Assembly (NCBI GenBank): GCA_030373505.1
Contig: JAUCYS010000004.1
Coordinates: 124,001 to 188,000 of the forward strand
Reading direction: 5' to 3'
DNA from: Parasphingorhabdus sp.
GTDB lineage: Bacteria > Pseudomonadota > Alphaproteobacteria > Sphingomonadales > Sphingomonadaceae
Length of the DNA: 64,000 nt
The translations under genes were made by a program, and so were the position numbers. The notes under the pieces were generated by a model that searched no databases, was not told the DNA's origin, and saw only the letters and a list, made by a program, of their open reading frames with translations. Every line of letters begins with the position of its first letter. Position 1 is the first letter of the stretch. Of this stretch, positions 24,314 through 32,591 are shown piece by piece.

Positions 24314-25009
24314 TCAGCCGCCTGACAGAATCCATTCCACCGCCGCGTCGGCGTGAATCTCGGTACTGTCGTAGATCGGCAGGATATTGGCCTTGGTGTC
24401 GACGATCAGGTCGAGCTCCGTGCAGGCCAGCACCACCGCCTCAATCTCCTGCTTGGCAATATTGGTGATATAGGTTTTCATCGTCCGCTCGGACTCGCGC
24501 TTGGGCTGATTGAACATCAGCTCCTCGTAAATGATCCGGTCGATCTCCTCCACCCGCTCCTCGTCCGGCGGTGAAAGCGAAATGCCCTTGCCGACCAGAC
24601 GCTTGCGATAGAAACCCTCGGTCATCACGTTGCGGGTGCCGACCAGCGTCGCCGACTTGATCCCGTCGGCCACCATCTTGTCGCCGACGCAATCCGCGAT
24701 ATGCAGGATCGGCACGCCGACCTCCGGCTGCACCCGGTCGTAGATCTTGTGCATCGCGTTCGAGCAGATCAGCACCGCCGTGGCGCCGCTCATCTCCAGC
24801 CGCTTGGCCGACCGGGTCATCAGCCCCGCCGCCGCGTCCCAGTCGTCATCCGACTGCAGCCGCGCATAGTCGCTGAAATTGACGCTCTCGATCAGCAGGT
24901 GCGGACTGTTGAAACCACCCAGCCGCTTTTGCACACTGCTGTTGATCCGCGTATAATAGCTGGCGGTCGATACCCAGCTCATCCCGCCAATCAGGCCCAA
25001 TTTCCGCAT
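24314..25009 (-). CDS. Aspartate/glutamate racemase family protein
   Basis: 231 residues. KLGLIGGMSWVSTASYYTRI is the N-terminal signature. The two catalytic Cys lie in LICSNAMH (Cys82) and LACTELDLIVD (Cys196), both present, as expected for a PLP-independent two-base racemase of the YgeA type. The likely reaction is aspartate or broad amino-acid racemisation in the cytoplasm. It is a separate unit downstream of the beta-helix gene's promoter region. Confidence 0.9.
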   Translation of the reverse strand: MRKLGLIGGMSWVSTASYYTRINSSVQKRLGGFNSPHLLIESVNFSDYARLQSDDDWDAAAGLMTRSAKRLEMSGATAVLICSNAMHKIYDRVQPEVGVPILHIADCVGDKMVADGIKSATLVGTRNVMTEGFYRKRLVGKGISLSPPDEERVEEIDRIIYEELMFNQPKRESERTMKTYITNIAKQEIEAVVLACTELDLIVDTKANILPIYDSTEIHADAAVEWILSGG

Positions 25010-25046
25010 TATTGTTGATTTCCCTGAAAATATCCGAAGCCGGCGT

Positions 25047-26534
25047 CTAAAGCGCCTTTACAATTTCTTCGCACATTTTCTTCGCATCGGAAAGCAACAT
25101 CATCGTCTGGTCCATATAAAAGACCTCGTTGTCGACGCCGGCATAGCCGACACCGCCCATCGAACGCTTGACGAAGAAGATCGTCTTGGCCTTTTCAACA
25201 TCGAACACCGGCATCCCGTAGATCGGTGATCCCTTGTCGGTCTTCGCTGCCGGATTGACCACGTCATTGGCACCGATGATGAACGCGACATCCGCTTGGG
25301 CGAATTCGCTGTTGATATCCTCCAGCTCGAACACCTCGTCATAGGGCACATTGGCTTCGGCCAGCAGCACATTCATATGGCCCGGCATCCGCCCGGCGAC
25401 CGGATGGATCGCATATTTGACGTTGACGCCTTCTTCCTTCAGCATATCGGCCATTTCGCGGACCGCATGCTGGGCCTGCGCCACGGCCATGCCATAGCCC
25501 GGAATGATGATCACATTTTCCGCCTGCTTCATCATATAGGCCGCATCCTCGGCCGAGCCGCGCTTCCACGGACGGTCGATCTTGGCGGCGCCGTCGCTCG
25601 GCCCGCTCTCCGCGCCAAAGCCGCCGGCGATTACGCTGATGAAGCTCCGGTTCATCGCCTTGCACATGATATAGGACAGGATCGCACCGGACGAACCGAC
25701 CAGCGCACCGGTGATGATCATCGCCGTATTGCCCAGGGTAAAGCCCATCGCCGCTGCCGCCCAGCCGGAATAGCTGTTCAGCATCGACACCACCACCGGC
25801 ATGTCGGCGCCGCCGATCGGGATGATCAGCAGGAATCCGATCAGAAAGCTCAGCCCGACGATGGTCCAGAAGATCGCGCCCGTGCCAACGGTCGGCGCAA
25901 TCGCGAAATAGGCGGTCAGGCCGATGATCCCGGCGAGCACGCCAAGATTGATCACATGGCGCAACGGCAGCATGATCGGAGCGCCCGACATATTGCCGTT
26001 GAGCTTCAGGAAAGCGATCACCGATCCGGAGAAGGTGATTGCACCGATGGCCACGCCCAGCCCCAGTTCGACGCGGCTGACCGTCAGAATTTCACCCGTC
26101 GCATCGAGGATGCCAAAGGCGCCCGGATTGAGATAGGCAGCGATCCCGACCAGCACTGCGGCCAGTCCGACCAGACTGTGAAAGCCGGCCACCAGTTGCG
26201 GCATGTCGGTCATCGCGATCTTGCGCGCCGTGATAAAGCCGATGCCGCCGCCGATCAGGATCGCGACACCGATTTCTGGCAGGCTGGCGATGCTGTGCGT
26301 CACCAGAGTGGTGCCGACGGCGATCAGCATGCCGACCATGCCATAGCGGTTGCCCGCCCGGCTGGTTTCCGGCGAGGACAGACCGCGGAGCGCCAGAATG
26401 AACAATATGCCGGCCACCAGATAGGCAGCGGCAACCCAGGGGTTCACCGGCTCCCCGGAAGCGGCCAGCGCCGGCGTGACCGGCAGCAAAAGCGCAGCTG
26501 CGAAAGGCGCGGCACGAACAAAAAGAGCACCCAT
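25047..26534 (-). CDS. pntB: NAD(P) transhydrogenase subunit beta
   Basis: 495 residues from ATG 26534, which shares one base with the pntAB stop. The N-terminus is hydrophobic and signal-like (RAAPFAAALLLPVTPALAAS), followed by about eight membrane segments (domain II). The C-terminal third is the NADP(H)-binding domain III (IIIPGYGMAVAQAQHAVREM, the GxGxxxAQ fingerprint; IIGANDVVNPAAKTDKGSPI). With PntAA and PntAB it couples proton entry to NADP+ reduction by NADH. Confidence 0.95.
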   Translation of the reverse strand: MGALFVRAAPFAAALLLPVTPALAASGEPVNPWVAAAYLVAGILFILALRGLSSPETSRAGNRYGMVGMLIAVGTTLVTHSIASLPEIGVAILIGGGIGFITARKIAMTDMPQLVAGFHSLVGLAAVLVGIAAYLNPGAFGILDATGEILTVSRVELGLGVAIGAITFSGSVIAFLKLNGNMSGAPIMLPLRHVINLGVLAGIIGLTAYFAIAPTVGTGAIFWTIVGLSFLIGFLLIIPIGGADMPVVVSMLNSYSGWAAAAMGFTLGNTAMIITGALVGSSGAILSYIMCKAMNRSFISVIAGGFGAESGPSDGAAKIDRPWKRGSAEDAAYMMKQAENVIIIPGYGMAVAQAQHAVREMADMLKEEGVNVKYAIHPVAGRMPGHMNVLLAEANVPYDEVFELEDINSEFAQADVAFIIGANDVVNPAAKTDKGSPIYGMPVFDVEKAKTIFFVKRSMGGVGYAGVDNEVFYMDQTMMLLSDAKKMCEEIVKAL

Positions 26535-26830
26535 TATTTGCGCTCCTTTTTCTTGTACATCGCGAGCATCCGCTCGGTCACGGCAAAGCCGCCGAAAATA
26601 TTCACGCTCGCCAGCACCACGCCGACCAGACCCAGCCACTTGGCCGCCTGCCCGCCATCCGCCTGCGCGCCTGCCGCCGCTGCAATCAGCGCCCCGACGA
26701 TGATCACCGAACTGATCGCATTGGTCACCGCCATCAGCGGCGTGTGCAGGGCCGGCGTCACCGACCAGACCACATAATAGCCGACAAAACAGGCCATCAC
26801 GAAAATCGAAAGAATTGATATAAAATCCAT
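26534..26830 (-). CDS. pntAB: NAD(P) transhydrogenase membrane subunit alpha-2
   Basis: 98 residues with three membrane segments. FVGYYVVWSVTPALHTPLMA and VTNAISSVIIVGALIAAA are the conserved proton-channel helices, and GVVLASVNIFGGFAVTERM is the conserved C-terminal motif. It is the domain II part that in E. coli is fused to PntA; the split is usual in alphaproteobacteria. It lies between pntAA (9-base gap) and pntB (one-base overlap). Confidence 0.95.
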   Translation of the reverse strand: MDFISILSIFVMACFVGYYVVWSVTPALHTPLMAVTNAISSVIIVGALIAAAAGAQADGGQAAKWLGLVGVVLASVNIFGGFAVTERMLAMYKKKERK

Positions 26831-26839
26831 TGCTACCCC

Positions 26840-27970
26840 CTAGTTCGCCAGAAGGCGCTCATTCACGACCTTGCCATCTCTGGTCAGCCTTATGCCGATC
26901 GTCACTTCGTCGTCATCGGGAAGCACCGGCCGTTTTGCCTCTTCGTCCCAATAGGCGGAGAGGAAATTGTACAGGTTGCGCGCGAACAGCGCGGAGCTGT
27001 CCGCTGCCATCATCGCCGGAATATTGCTTGCGCCGATAATCTTGACGCCATGTTTCTCGACCACCTGACCGGCAACCGCGCCCTCGACATTGCCGCCCTG
27101 TTCGGCGGCGAGATCGACGATCACGCTGCCCGTCCGCATCGTCGCAATCTGCGCGTCCGAAATCAGCCGCGGCGCCGCGCGCCCCGGGATCAGGGCGGTG
27201 GTGATGACGATATCCTGCTTGGCGATATGGCTGGACACCAGCTCGGCCTGGGCCTTCTGATATTCCTCGCTCATCTCGGTGGCATAGCCGCCCGAGCCTT
27301 CGCCCTCGATGCCTTCGACCGATTCCACGAAGATCGGTTTCGCGCCGAGCGACTGAATCTGTTCCTTGGTGGCGCTGCGCACGTCGGTCGCGCTGACCTG
27401 CGCGCCCAGCCGGCGCGCCGTGGCAATCGCCTGCAGGCCGGCTACGCCGACCCCCATGACAAAACAGCGCGCGGCCGAGACCGTGCCCGCTGCGGTCATC
27501 ATCATCGGAAACACCCGGCCATATTCGTTGGCCGCCAGCAGCACCGCCTTGTAGCCGGACAGGTTGGATTGCGAGGAAAGAATATCCATCGATTGCGCGC
27601 GGGTGATCCGCGGCATGAATTCCATCGCCAGCGCATCGATGCCAAGCTTGGCATAGTCATCCACGCGCTTGCGCTCGCCGAACGGATTGAGGCTGGCGAT
27701 CAGCCAGGCCCCTTTCTTGATGCCCTTCAATGATTGCGGATCGGGACCCTGAACTGCCAGCACGATGTCGGCATCCTTCAGCACTGCCTGCCGCGTGCCC
27801 ATAGTCGCGCCCATCTCCTGATAATCGGCATCGGCGACGGAAGCGGACACACCCGCGCCCTTTTCGACGGCCATGGTGGCCCCGAGAGCGACGAACTTCT
27901 TGACCGTTTCCGGCGACGCGCTCACGCGCGCCTCGCCGTTGGCGAGTTCCTTCAGTACCGCAATTTTCAC
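26840..27970 (-). CDS. pntAA: NAD(P) transhydrogenase subunit alpha-1
   Basis: 376 residues from GTG 27970 (VKIAVLKELANGEARVSASP, the usual N-terminus; a TTG four codons upstream is possible). It is the cytoplasmic NAD(H)-binding domain I: CFVMGVGVAGLQAIATARRL carries GxGxxG followed by the acidic ATDVR. AAPRLISDAQIATMRTGSVI and VDLAAEQGGN are also typical. It follows the small subunit IV-like gene after 16 bases, so the operon reads subunit IV-like, pntAA, pntAB, pntB. Confidence 0.94.
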   Translation of the reverse strand: MKIAVLKELANGEARVSASPETVKKFVALGATMAVEKGAGVSASVADADYQEMGATMGTRQAVLKDADIVLAVQGPDPQSLKGIKKGAWLIASLNPFGERKRVDDYAKLGIDALAMEFMPRITRAQSMDILSSQSNLSGYKAVLLAANEYGRVFPMMMTAAGTVSAARCFVMGVGVAGLQAIATARRLGAQVSATDVRSATKEQIQSLGAKPIFVESVEGIEGEGSGGYATEMSEEYQKAQAELVSSHIAKQDIVITTALIPGRAAPRLISDAQIATMRTGSVIVDLAAEQGGNVEGAVAGQVVEKHGVKIIGASNIPAMMAADSSALFARNLYNFLSAYWDEEAKRPVLPDDDEVTIGIRLTRDGKVVNERLLAN

Positions 27971-27986
27971 ACTTGATTCCAATCCG

Positions 27987-28109
27987 TTAGGAAATGAGAA
28001 CGACCACCAATGTTACCACAACAGCCGCCGCAATGGTGCCGACCTTGAGCATCGACAGAAATTTCGCGTAGGTATCCTGGGCTGTGCCCAAATTATTATT
28101 CGCAGTCAT
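27987..28109 (-). CDS. aa3-type cytochrome c oxidase subunit IV-like small membrane protein
   Basis: 40 residues: MTANNNLGTAQDTYAKFLSM, then a single membrane helix (VGTIAAAVVVTLVVVLIS). The AQDTYAKFLSMLKVG segment and the one-helix plan fit the bacterial aa3-type oxidase subunit IV family (COX4_pro_2). It leads the transhydrogenase operon by 16 bases, an association I remember from other alphaproteobacteria. Its role in either complex is not known. Confidence 0.82.
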   Translation of the reverse strand: MTANNNLGTAQDTYAKFLSMLKVGTIAAAVVVTLVVVLIS

Positions 28110-28277
28110 GATATCCCCATGTTTAATTGCAAAACCGGCGCGAGGTGTAACCCTATATTACCGACGGCTCAAGCCTTACCCACCCACAATTTGGATAGAA
28201 TTTTTATCGCTCCTTTAATCGGCTCTTTACCGATTGCCGCTATGGAAATGCTTCATTCTGGGACAATCGGGACAACA

Positions 28278-29705
28278 ATGGCACAAAACGGCACAAAATT
28301 ACTGCTGCTGATCGATGACGAGCCAGCGCAGTGTCGGCTGATTTCGGCACTGGCCTCGCGGGCGGGTTTCCGCACGATCTATGCGCGCGACGCGGAAACC
28401 GCGATTGCCACGCTCGGCACGCAGGACGGGATGATGCTCGACGCAATCATTCTTGACCACTGGGTGCCAGGCTCGGAGGCCACCGACCTGATTATAGAAC
28501 TGAAGGCTCGCCGCCCTGCCCTGCCGATCCTGATGCTCACCGCCGTCGGATCGATTGCCGAAGCCGTCGACGCTGTTCGCGCCGGTGCCACCGACTATCT
28601 GATCAAGCCGGTCGCCCCGGAACGCATGCTGAAGGCGCTGAACGCCGCTGTCGAATCCTCAAAGGATGACGGCGAACTGCGTCCGCTCAGCGAAAAAATC
28701 TCGGTGCCCCTGGCATTTGAAGAGATCGTGGGAGCGGCTCCCGCCTTCCGCGCAGCGCTGGCGATCGCCGCCAAGGCCGCGCGCGCACGGGTGCCGGTGC
28801 TGATCGAAGGCGAAGGCGGCGTGGGCAAGGAAGTCATTGCCGATGCCATCCACGCTGCCAGCCCGCGATCAAAATTGCCGATGCTGAAGCTGAATTGTGG
28901 CGCAATTACCGGAAATTTGCTCGATTCGATCCTTTTTGGTCATGAAAAGGGAGCTTTTACCGGCGCGTTTGACCGCAAGATCGGTCTGCTCCAGCAGGCC
29001 GAGGGCGGCACGATCTTCCTCGACGAGATCGACCGGATTCCGCCGGAAACCCAGGTCCGGCTTCTCCGCTTCCTGAAACATTCCGATATCCAGCCGCTGG
29101 GCAGCCCGAACAGTTTCCAGCTCGACGTCCGGATCATCGCCGCGACCAACCGCAAGCTGCAACGGGAAGTCGAAAACGACAATTTCCGCGAAGATCTCTA
29201 TTATCAGATGAACGTGGTGCAGCTCACAATCCCGCCGCTGCGCGACCGCACCGGCGACATTCCAGCCCTGGCCCGCCATTTCCTCGCGCGGCTTGCGCTG
29301 CAGCCCGGCCTGCGCAGCCTGGGCATCACCGACGAGGCGCTGAACCTGCTGCGCAGCTATCGCTGGCCGGGCAATGTCCGGCAGTTGCAGAGCGTGTTGT
29401 TCCGCGCCGCCGTCATGTGCGACCATAATGCGCTGAGTTGCGATGAATTTCCCCAGATCGCTTCCTTTGTTGCCGAATCCGGCAACGCCAGCCCGCATCT
29501 GACCAACAGTCCCGAAGGGATCGGCATCACCCTCTATTGCGAGGATGGCAATCTGCGGCCGCTGGAAGATATCGAGGCCGATGTCATCCGCCTTGCCATC
29601 GGCCATTATCGGGGCCGGATGACCGAAGTCGCCCGGCGGCTCGGCATCGGACGCTCGACGCTCTATCGCAAGCTCGCGGATCTCGGCATCGATAACGCGG
29701 CATAG
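28278..29705 (+). CDS. Sigma-54-dependent response regulator (NtrC family)
   Basis: 475 residues from ATG 28278 (GGGA upstream; ATG 28242 is an in-frame alternative). The receiver domain (1-125) has DDE and a phospho-acceptor Asp in IILDHWVPG. The AAA+ domain has a Walker A-like GEGGVGKEV, where the last motif residues are Lys-Glu instead of the usual Lys-Glu/Ser-Thr, then GAFTGAF for sigma-54 contact and FLDEIDRIP as Walker B. The C-terminus is a Fis-type helix-turn-helix (MTEVARRLGIGRSTLYRKL). It activates sigma-54 promoters after phosphorylation. No histidine kinase gene is adjacent. Confidence 0.93.
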   Translation: MAQNGTKLLLLIDDEPAQCRLISALASRAGFRTIYARDAETAIATLGTQDGMMLDAIILDHWVPGSEATDLIIELKARRPALPILMLTAVGSIAEAVDAVRAGATDYLIKPVAPERMLKALNAAVESSKDDGELRPLSEKISVPLAFEEIVGAAPAFRAALAIAAKAARARVPVLIEGEGGVGKEVIADAIHAASPRSKLPMLKLNCGAITGNLLDSILFGHEKGAFTGAFDRKIGLLQQAEGGTIFLDEIDRIPPETQVRLLRFLKHSDIQPLGSPNSFQLDVRIIAATNRKLQREVENDNFREDLYYQMNVVQLTIPPLRDRTGDIPALARHFLARLALQPGLRSLGITDEALNLLRSYRWPGNVRQLQSVLFRAAVMCDHNALSCDEFPQIASFVAESGNASPHLTNSPEGIGITLYCEDGNLRPLEDIEADVIRLAIGHYRGRMTEVARRLGIGRSTLYRKLADLGIDNAA

Positions 29706-29709
29706 TTCA

Positions 29710-29754
29710 CGGGCCTGTTGGATTTGACATTTTCGGCCAAATCCAACAGGCCCG
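29710..29754. repeat. Perfect 17-bp inverted repeat after the response regulator gene
   Basis: The arm CGGGCCTGTTGGATTTG (29710-29726) and its exact complement (29738-29754) are separated by 11 bases. It starts four bases after the stop codon. A degenerate third arm, AATCCAACATGCCC, lies at 29787-29800. No T-run follows on the plus strand, so it is either a T-less terminator or stability hairpin or a protein-binding site. Confidence 0.6.
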
Positions 29755-29838
29755 CGCCCGCCCCGGTCCAGCCCGAATCCCGCTTCAATCCAACATGCCC
29801 ATTGATGTTTCCCGCCGCTGGCCTTAAGTCTCGGCGAT

Positions 29839-30444
29839 ATGAAAAACATGCTTCCAGTTCTTCCATTCGGTGCCGCCCTGTCGCTTGCACTGCTCCTTTC
29901 GGCCTGCGGAAAACAGGAAGCGGTCGGCGATGTGCCATCGAGCGAGGAACTCGCTCGCCAGGCCGATGCTGCAACCCAGGCGATCCGCGACCAGGCCGCT
30001 GCAGCAGAAGGCAATGGCGAGAAGGCCCCGGTCGATCTCACCAGCATGGAAAGCTACACCAACGCCTTGCGCGGCTACACGATCATGGTGCCCAGCGGCT
30101 GGGCGGTGGATGAATCCGCCAGCGACGACAATGGCCGGGTCTACACAGAGACGCTGAGCGGCACCAAACTGGCCGTAAGCTGGGTGGAAAATCGCGAGGA
30201 CATGGCCTGGCTCAAGGCAGTCGAGCGGGTCGAGGACGGCAATGAAGCCATGACCGGCGAGGCCGTCGGCCAGAATGAATATCGCGCCTCCGGCACCCTG
30301 ACCAATGGTTTGAAATCCCGCCAGCGCTTGCTGCGCAAGCCCGACGGCACGATGGTCCAGGCGGAAGTCACCTATGCGGACGACCAGGCCAAGTCAGCCG
30401 AGCCGCTGGCCACAACCATTCTGGACAGCCTGACGCTGCAATAG
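29839..30444 (+). CDS. Putative lipoprotein of unknown function
   Basis: 201 residues with a lipoprotein signal peptide ending in the lipobox LLLSAC (Cys about 22). A charged linker (SSEELARQADAATQAIRDQA) precedes a compact domain from about residue 70 (SYTNALRGYTIMVPSGWAVD, WVENREDMAWLKAVE, LATTILDSLTL) that resembles small PsbP/Mog1-like folds seen in bacterial lipoproteins; this fold suggestion is weak. It ends only six bases from the convergent helicase gene. Confidence 0.75.
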   Translation: MKNMLPVLPFGAALSLALLLSACGKQEAVGDVPSSEELARQADAATQAIRDQAAAAEGNGEKAPVDLTSMESYTNALRGYTIMVPSGWAVDESASDDNGRVYTETLSGTKLAVSWVENREDMAWLKAVERVEDGNEAMTGEAVGQNEYRASGTLTNGLKSRQRLLRKPDGTMVQAEVTYADDQAKSAEPLATTILDSLTLQ

Positions 30445-30450
30445 CGCAAA

Positions 30451-31824
30451 TTAGCGGTTGAGCTTGGCGTCCAGAAAGCTCGGCATCGGGCCGTTCCAGC
30501 CGTCGTCGATATCATTGTCATCCCGAACAACCGGCGGCTTTTCGTCCCGGGTCTTTGTGGAGCGCGCCGGCTTCTTCGGCCGATCTTCTTGCTGCGGCCG
30601 CTCGGATGCCTCGTCCTTGCGTGGCGCGCGCGCCTTGGCCGGCTTCGCCTTAGCCTCGTCCGTCGTTGCCGGAGCGGGCTTCGCAGCCGGCTTCGCGCCA
30701 GCCTTGGCCGGCCGCTCCTTGCGGAGAGGAATTTTCATGCCGGTCAGCTTTTCGATGCTCTCGACATGCTCCGCATCGCTGCGGGTGATGAAGGTAATGG
30801 CAACGCCGGTAGCGCCTGCGCGCCCGGTCCGGCCGATCCGGTGAATATAGTCGTCCGGATGCCAGGGAATATCATAATTGATAACATGGCTGACGCCCTT
30901 GATATCCAGCCCGCGCGCCGCAACATCGGACGCGCACAATATGTTGATTTCGCCCGACTTGAACCGGTCGAGTTCTGCCAGACGCGAGCTCTGGTCCATG
31001 TCGCCATGAATCTGCCCGGCATCGAAGCCGTCCTTGCGCAGGCTCTCGCAAAGATCACGGACTTCGGTCTTGCGATTGCAGAAGATGATCGCGGTTTCGA
31101 CGCCTTCATTGTCCAGCAGGTCAACGATCAGCTTGCGCTTGGCCTTCGGAGCAACTTCGATCAGCGACTGGTCGATCGAAGTATTGGCCGTCGCCGGACG
31201 CGATACCTCTATATATTTGGGATTGTTGAGGAACTGGTCCGACAATTTCTTGATCGGCGGCGGCATCGTCGCCGAAAACAGCATCGTCTGACGCGTCGCC
31301 GGCAATTTCGAACAGATCGATTCGATATCGGGAATGAAGCCCATGTCGAGCATCCGGTCCGCTTCGTCGATGACCAGCAGTTCGCAGCCCGACATCAATA
31401 TCCGGCCGCGGTCGAACAGGTCCATCAGCCGTCCGGGCGTGGCGATCAGCACATCAACGCCCTTTTCCAGCGCCTTGATCTGGTCGCCCATTGACACGCC
31501 GCCAATCAGCAGCGCCATGCTGAGATTGTGGTTCTTGCCATATTTCTCGAAATTTTCTGCAACCTGGGCCGCCAGTTCGCGGGTCGGCTCGAGGATCAGC
31601 GAACGCGGCATCCGCGCACGCGACCGGCCATGCGCCAGAATGTCGATCATCGGCAACACGAAGCTTGCCGTTTTGCCCGTGCCCGTCTGGGCGATGCCGA
31701 TGATATCTTTCATCATCAATACGGATGGGATGGCTTGCGCCTGAATTGGCGTCGGTTCGTCATAGCCAGCCTCGGCTACGGATTTCAACAGTTCTTCAGA
31801 CAGGCCGAGATCGGCAAATTTCAT
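30451..31824 (-). CDS. rhlE: DEAD-box ATP-dependent RNA helicase, RhlE-like
   Basis: 457 residues. Q motif EPTPIQAQAIPSVL, Walker A AQTGTGKT (about 45), ATPGR, VIDEADRMLDMG, SAT, VAARGLDIKGVSHVINYD and HRIGRTGR are all present. From about 370 the C-terminus is a low-complexity basic tail rich in Lys, Ala and Pro (PAKAGAKPAAKPAPATTDEA), probably for RNA contact. It should unwind RNA in ribosome assembly or mRNA turnover. RhlE assignment within the DEAD family is by overall pattern. Confidence 0.9.
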   Translation of the reverse strand: MKFADLGLSEELLKSVAEAGYDEPTPIQAQAIPSVLMMKDIIGIAQTGTGKTASFVLPMIDILAHGRSRARMPRSLILEPTRELAAQVAENFEKYGKNHNLSMALLIGGVSMGDQIKALEKGVDVLIATPGRLMDLFDRGRILMSGCELLVIDEADRMLDMGFIPDIESICSKLPATRQTMLFSATMPPPIKKLSDQFLNNPKYIEVSRPATANTSIDQSLIEVAPKAKRKLIVDLLDNEGVETAIIFCNRKTEVRDLCESLRKDGFDAGQIHGDMDQSSRLAELDRFKSGEINILCASDVAARGLDIKGVSHVINYDIPWHPDDYIHRIGRTGRAGATGVAITFITRSDAEHVESIEKLTGMKIPLRKERPAKAGAKPAAKPAPATTDEAKAKPAKARAPRKDEASERPQQEDRPKKPARSTKTRDEKPPVVRDDNDIDDGWNGPMPSFLDAKLNR

Positions 31825-31931
31825 AGTGGTTCCGGAAAAATATAGGATGCACCCTGCATCCTGTCTTAGCCTCTTGGACTCCGGCGGGCAATGATCGCAT
31901 ATCCCGGATTTGTCAAGCTTTCTCGCTTGAT

Positions 31932-32435
31932 CTAGCGTTCAGGGACAAGTTCTCGAAATCGTTCAATCTCGCATTTGGCCCCGGTACGCGAATGCAGGAT
32001 ATCGCGGCCTGCACACATTTTGCCATCATCGGTTTTCTCAACATAGAAACCGGAGTAGAAGCTGCGCGCCTGGCACGTCTCCTCAAGCTGCGCCCTTATT
32101 CTCTTGCGGTCCCTGGTTACCAGATCGAGATAGCGATCCGCAAACATCTGCACGCCCAGTATGTTGTTCATCGGCAGGCATTTGCCGATCTTCTTCTCGC
32201 GATAGGTCTCCCGCGCAGTGTCCGGAAACAAGTCTGTCATCGGTGCCAGGGAAGAGGGTCGCCGGCGAGGTACCCGGATAATCACCCGCTTTTCGATTCG
32301 GACCTGGGCATAGACCAGCGGGCGCTCCGGCACGTAGGACCTGGTCGCTTCCTCCGGCGAGATATTCACCGGTTGCATCTCGCGCATGTCTGGTACCGAG
32401 AGCAGCAATATTGCTGTAAGTGAGAGGCTCACCAT
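31932..32435 (-). CDS. Hypothetical exported protein
   Basis: 167 residues, not recognised. The N-terminus is hydrophobic (MVSLSLTAILLLSVPDM), suggesting export. There is a basic stretch (RIEKRVIIRVPRRRPSS) and four Cys in the second half (GKCLPMNN, EETCQARSFYSGFYVE, GKMCAGRDI, GAKCEIERF) that could form two disulfides. Base composition is similar to its neighbours. It stands alone, divergent from the FAD-linked oxidase. Confidence 0.6.
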   Translation of the reverse strand: MVSLSLTAILLLSVPDMREMQPVNISPEEATRSYVPERPLVYAQVRIEKRVIIRVPRRRPSSLAPMTDLFPDTARETYREKKIGKCLPMNNILGVQMFADRYLDLVTRDRKRIRAQLEETCQARSFYSGFYVEKTDDGKMCAGRDILHSRTGAKCEIERFRELVPER

Positions 32436-32591
32436 AATCCTTTAACTAACCCTTGCCTTCGCTATATCAACTGTGATTGAATATTCCATGAACTGGGAAG
32501 TCGGCCTCAGCCGCTCTCTCGAAATAGCTGACCTGTCGCTGCGTCACCCGAATGGTGGTTTTGCGGACAGATATCACCACTGCGCAGGAAC

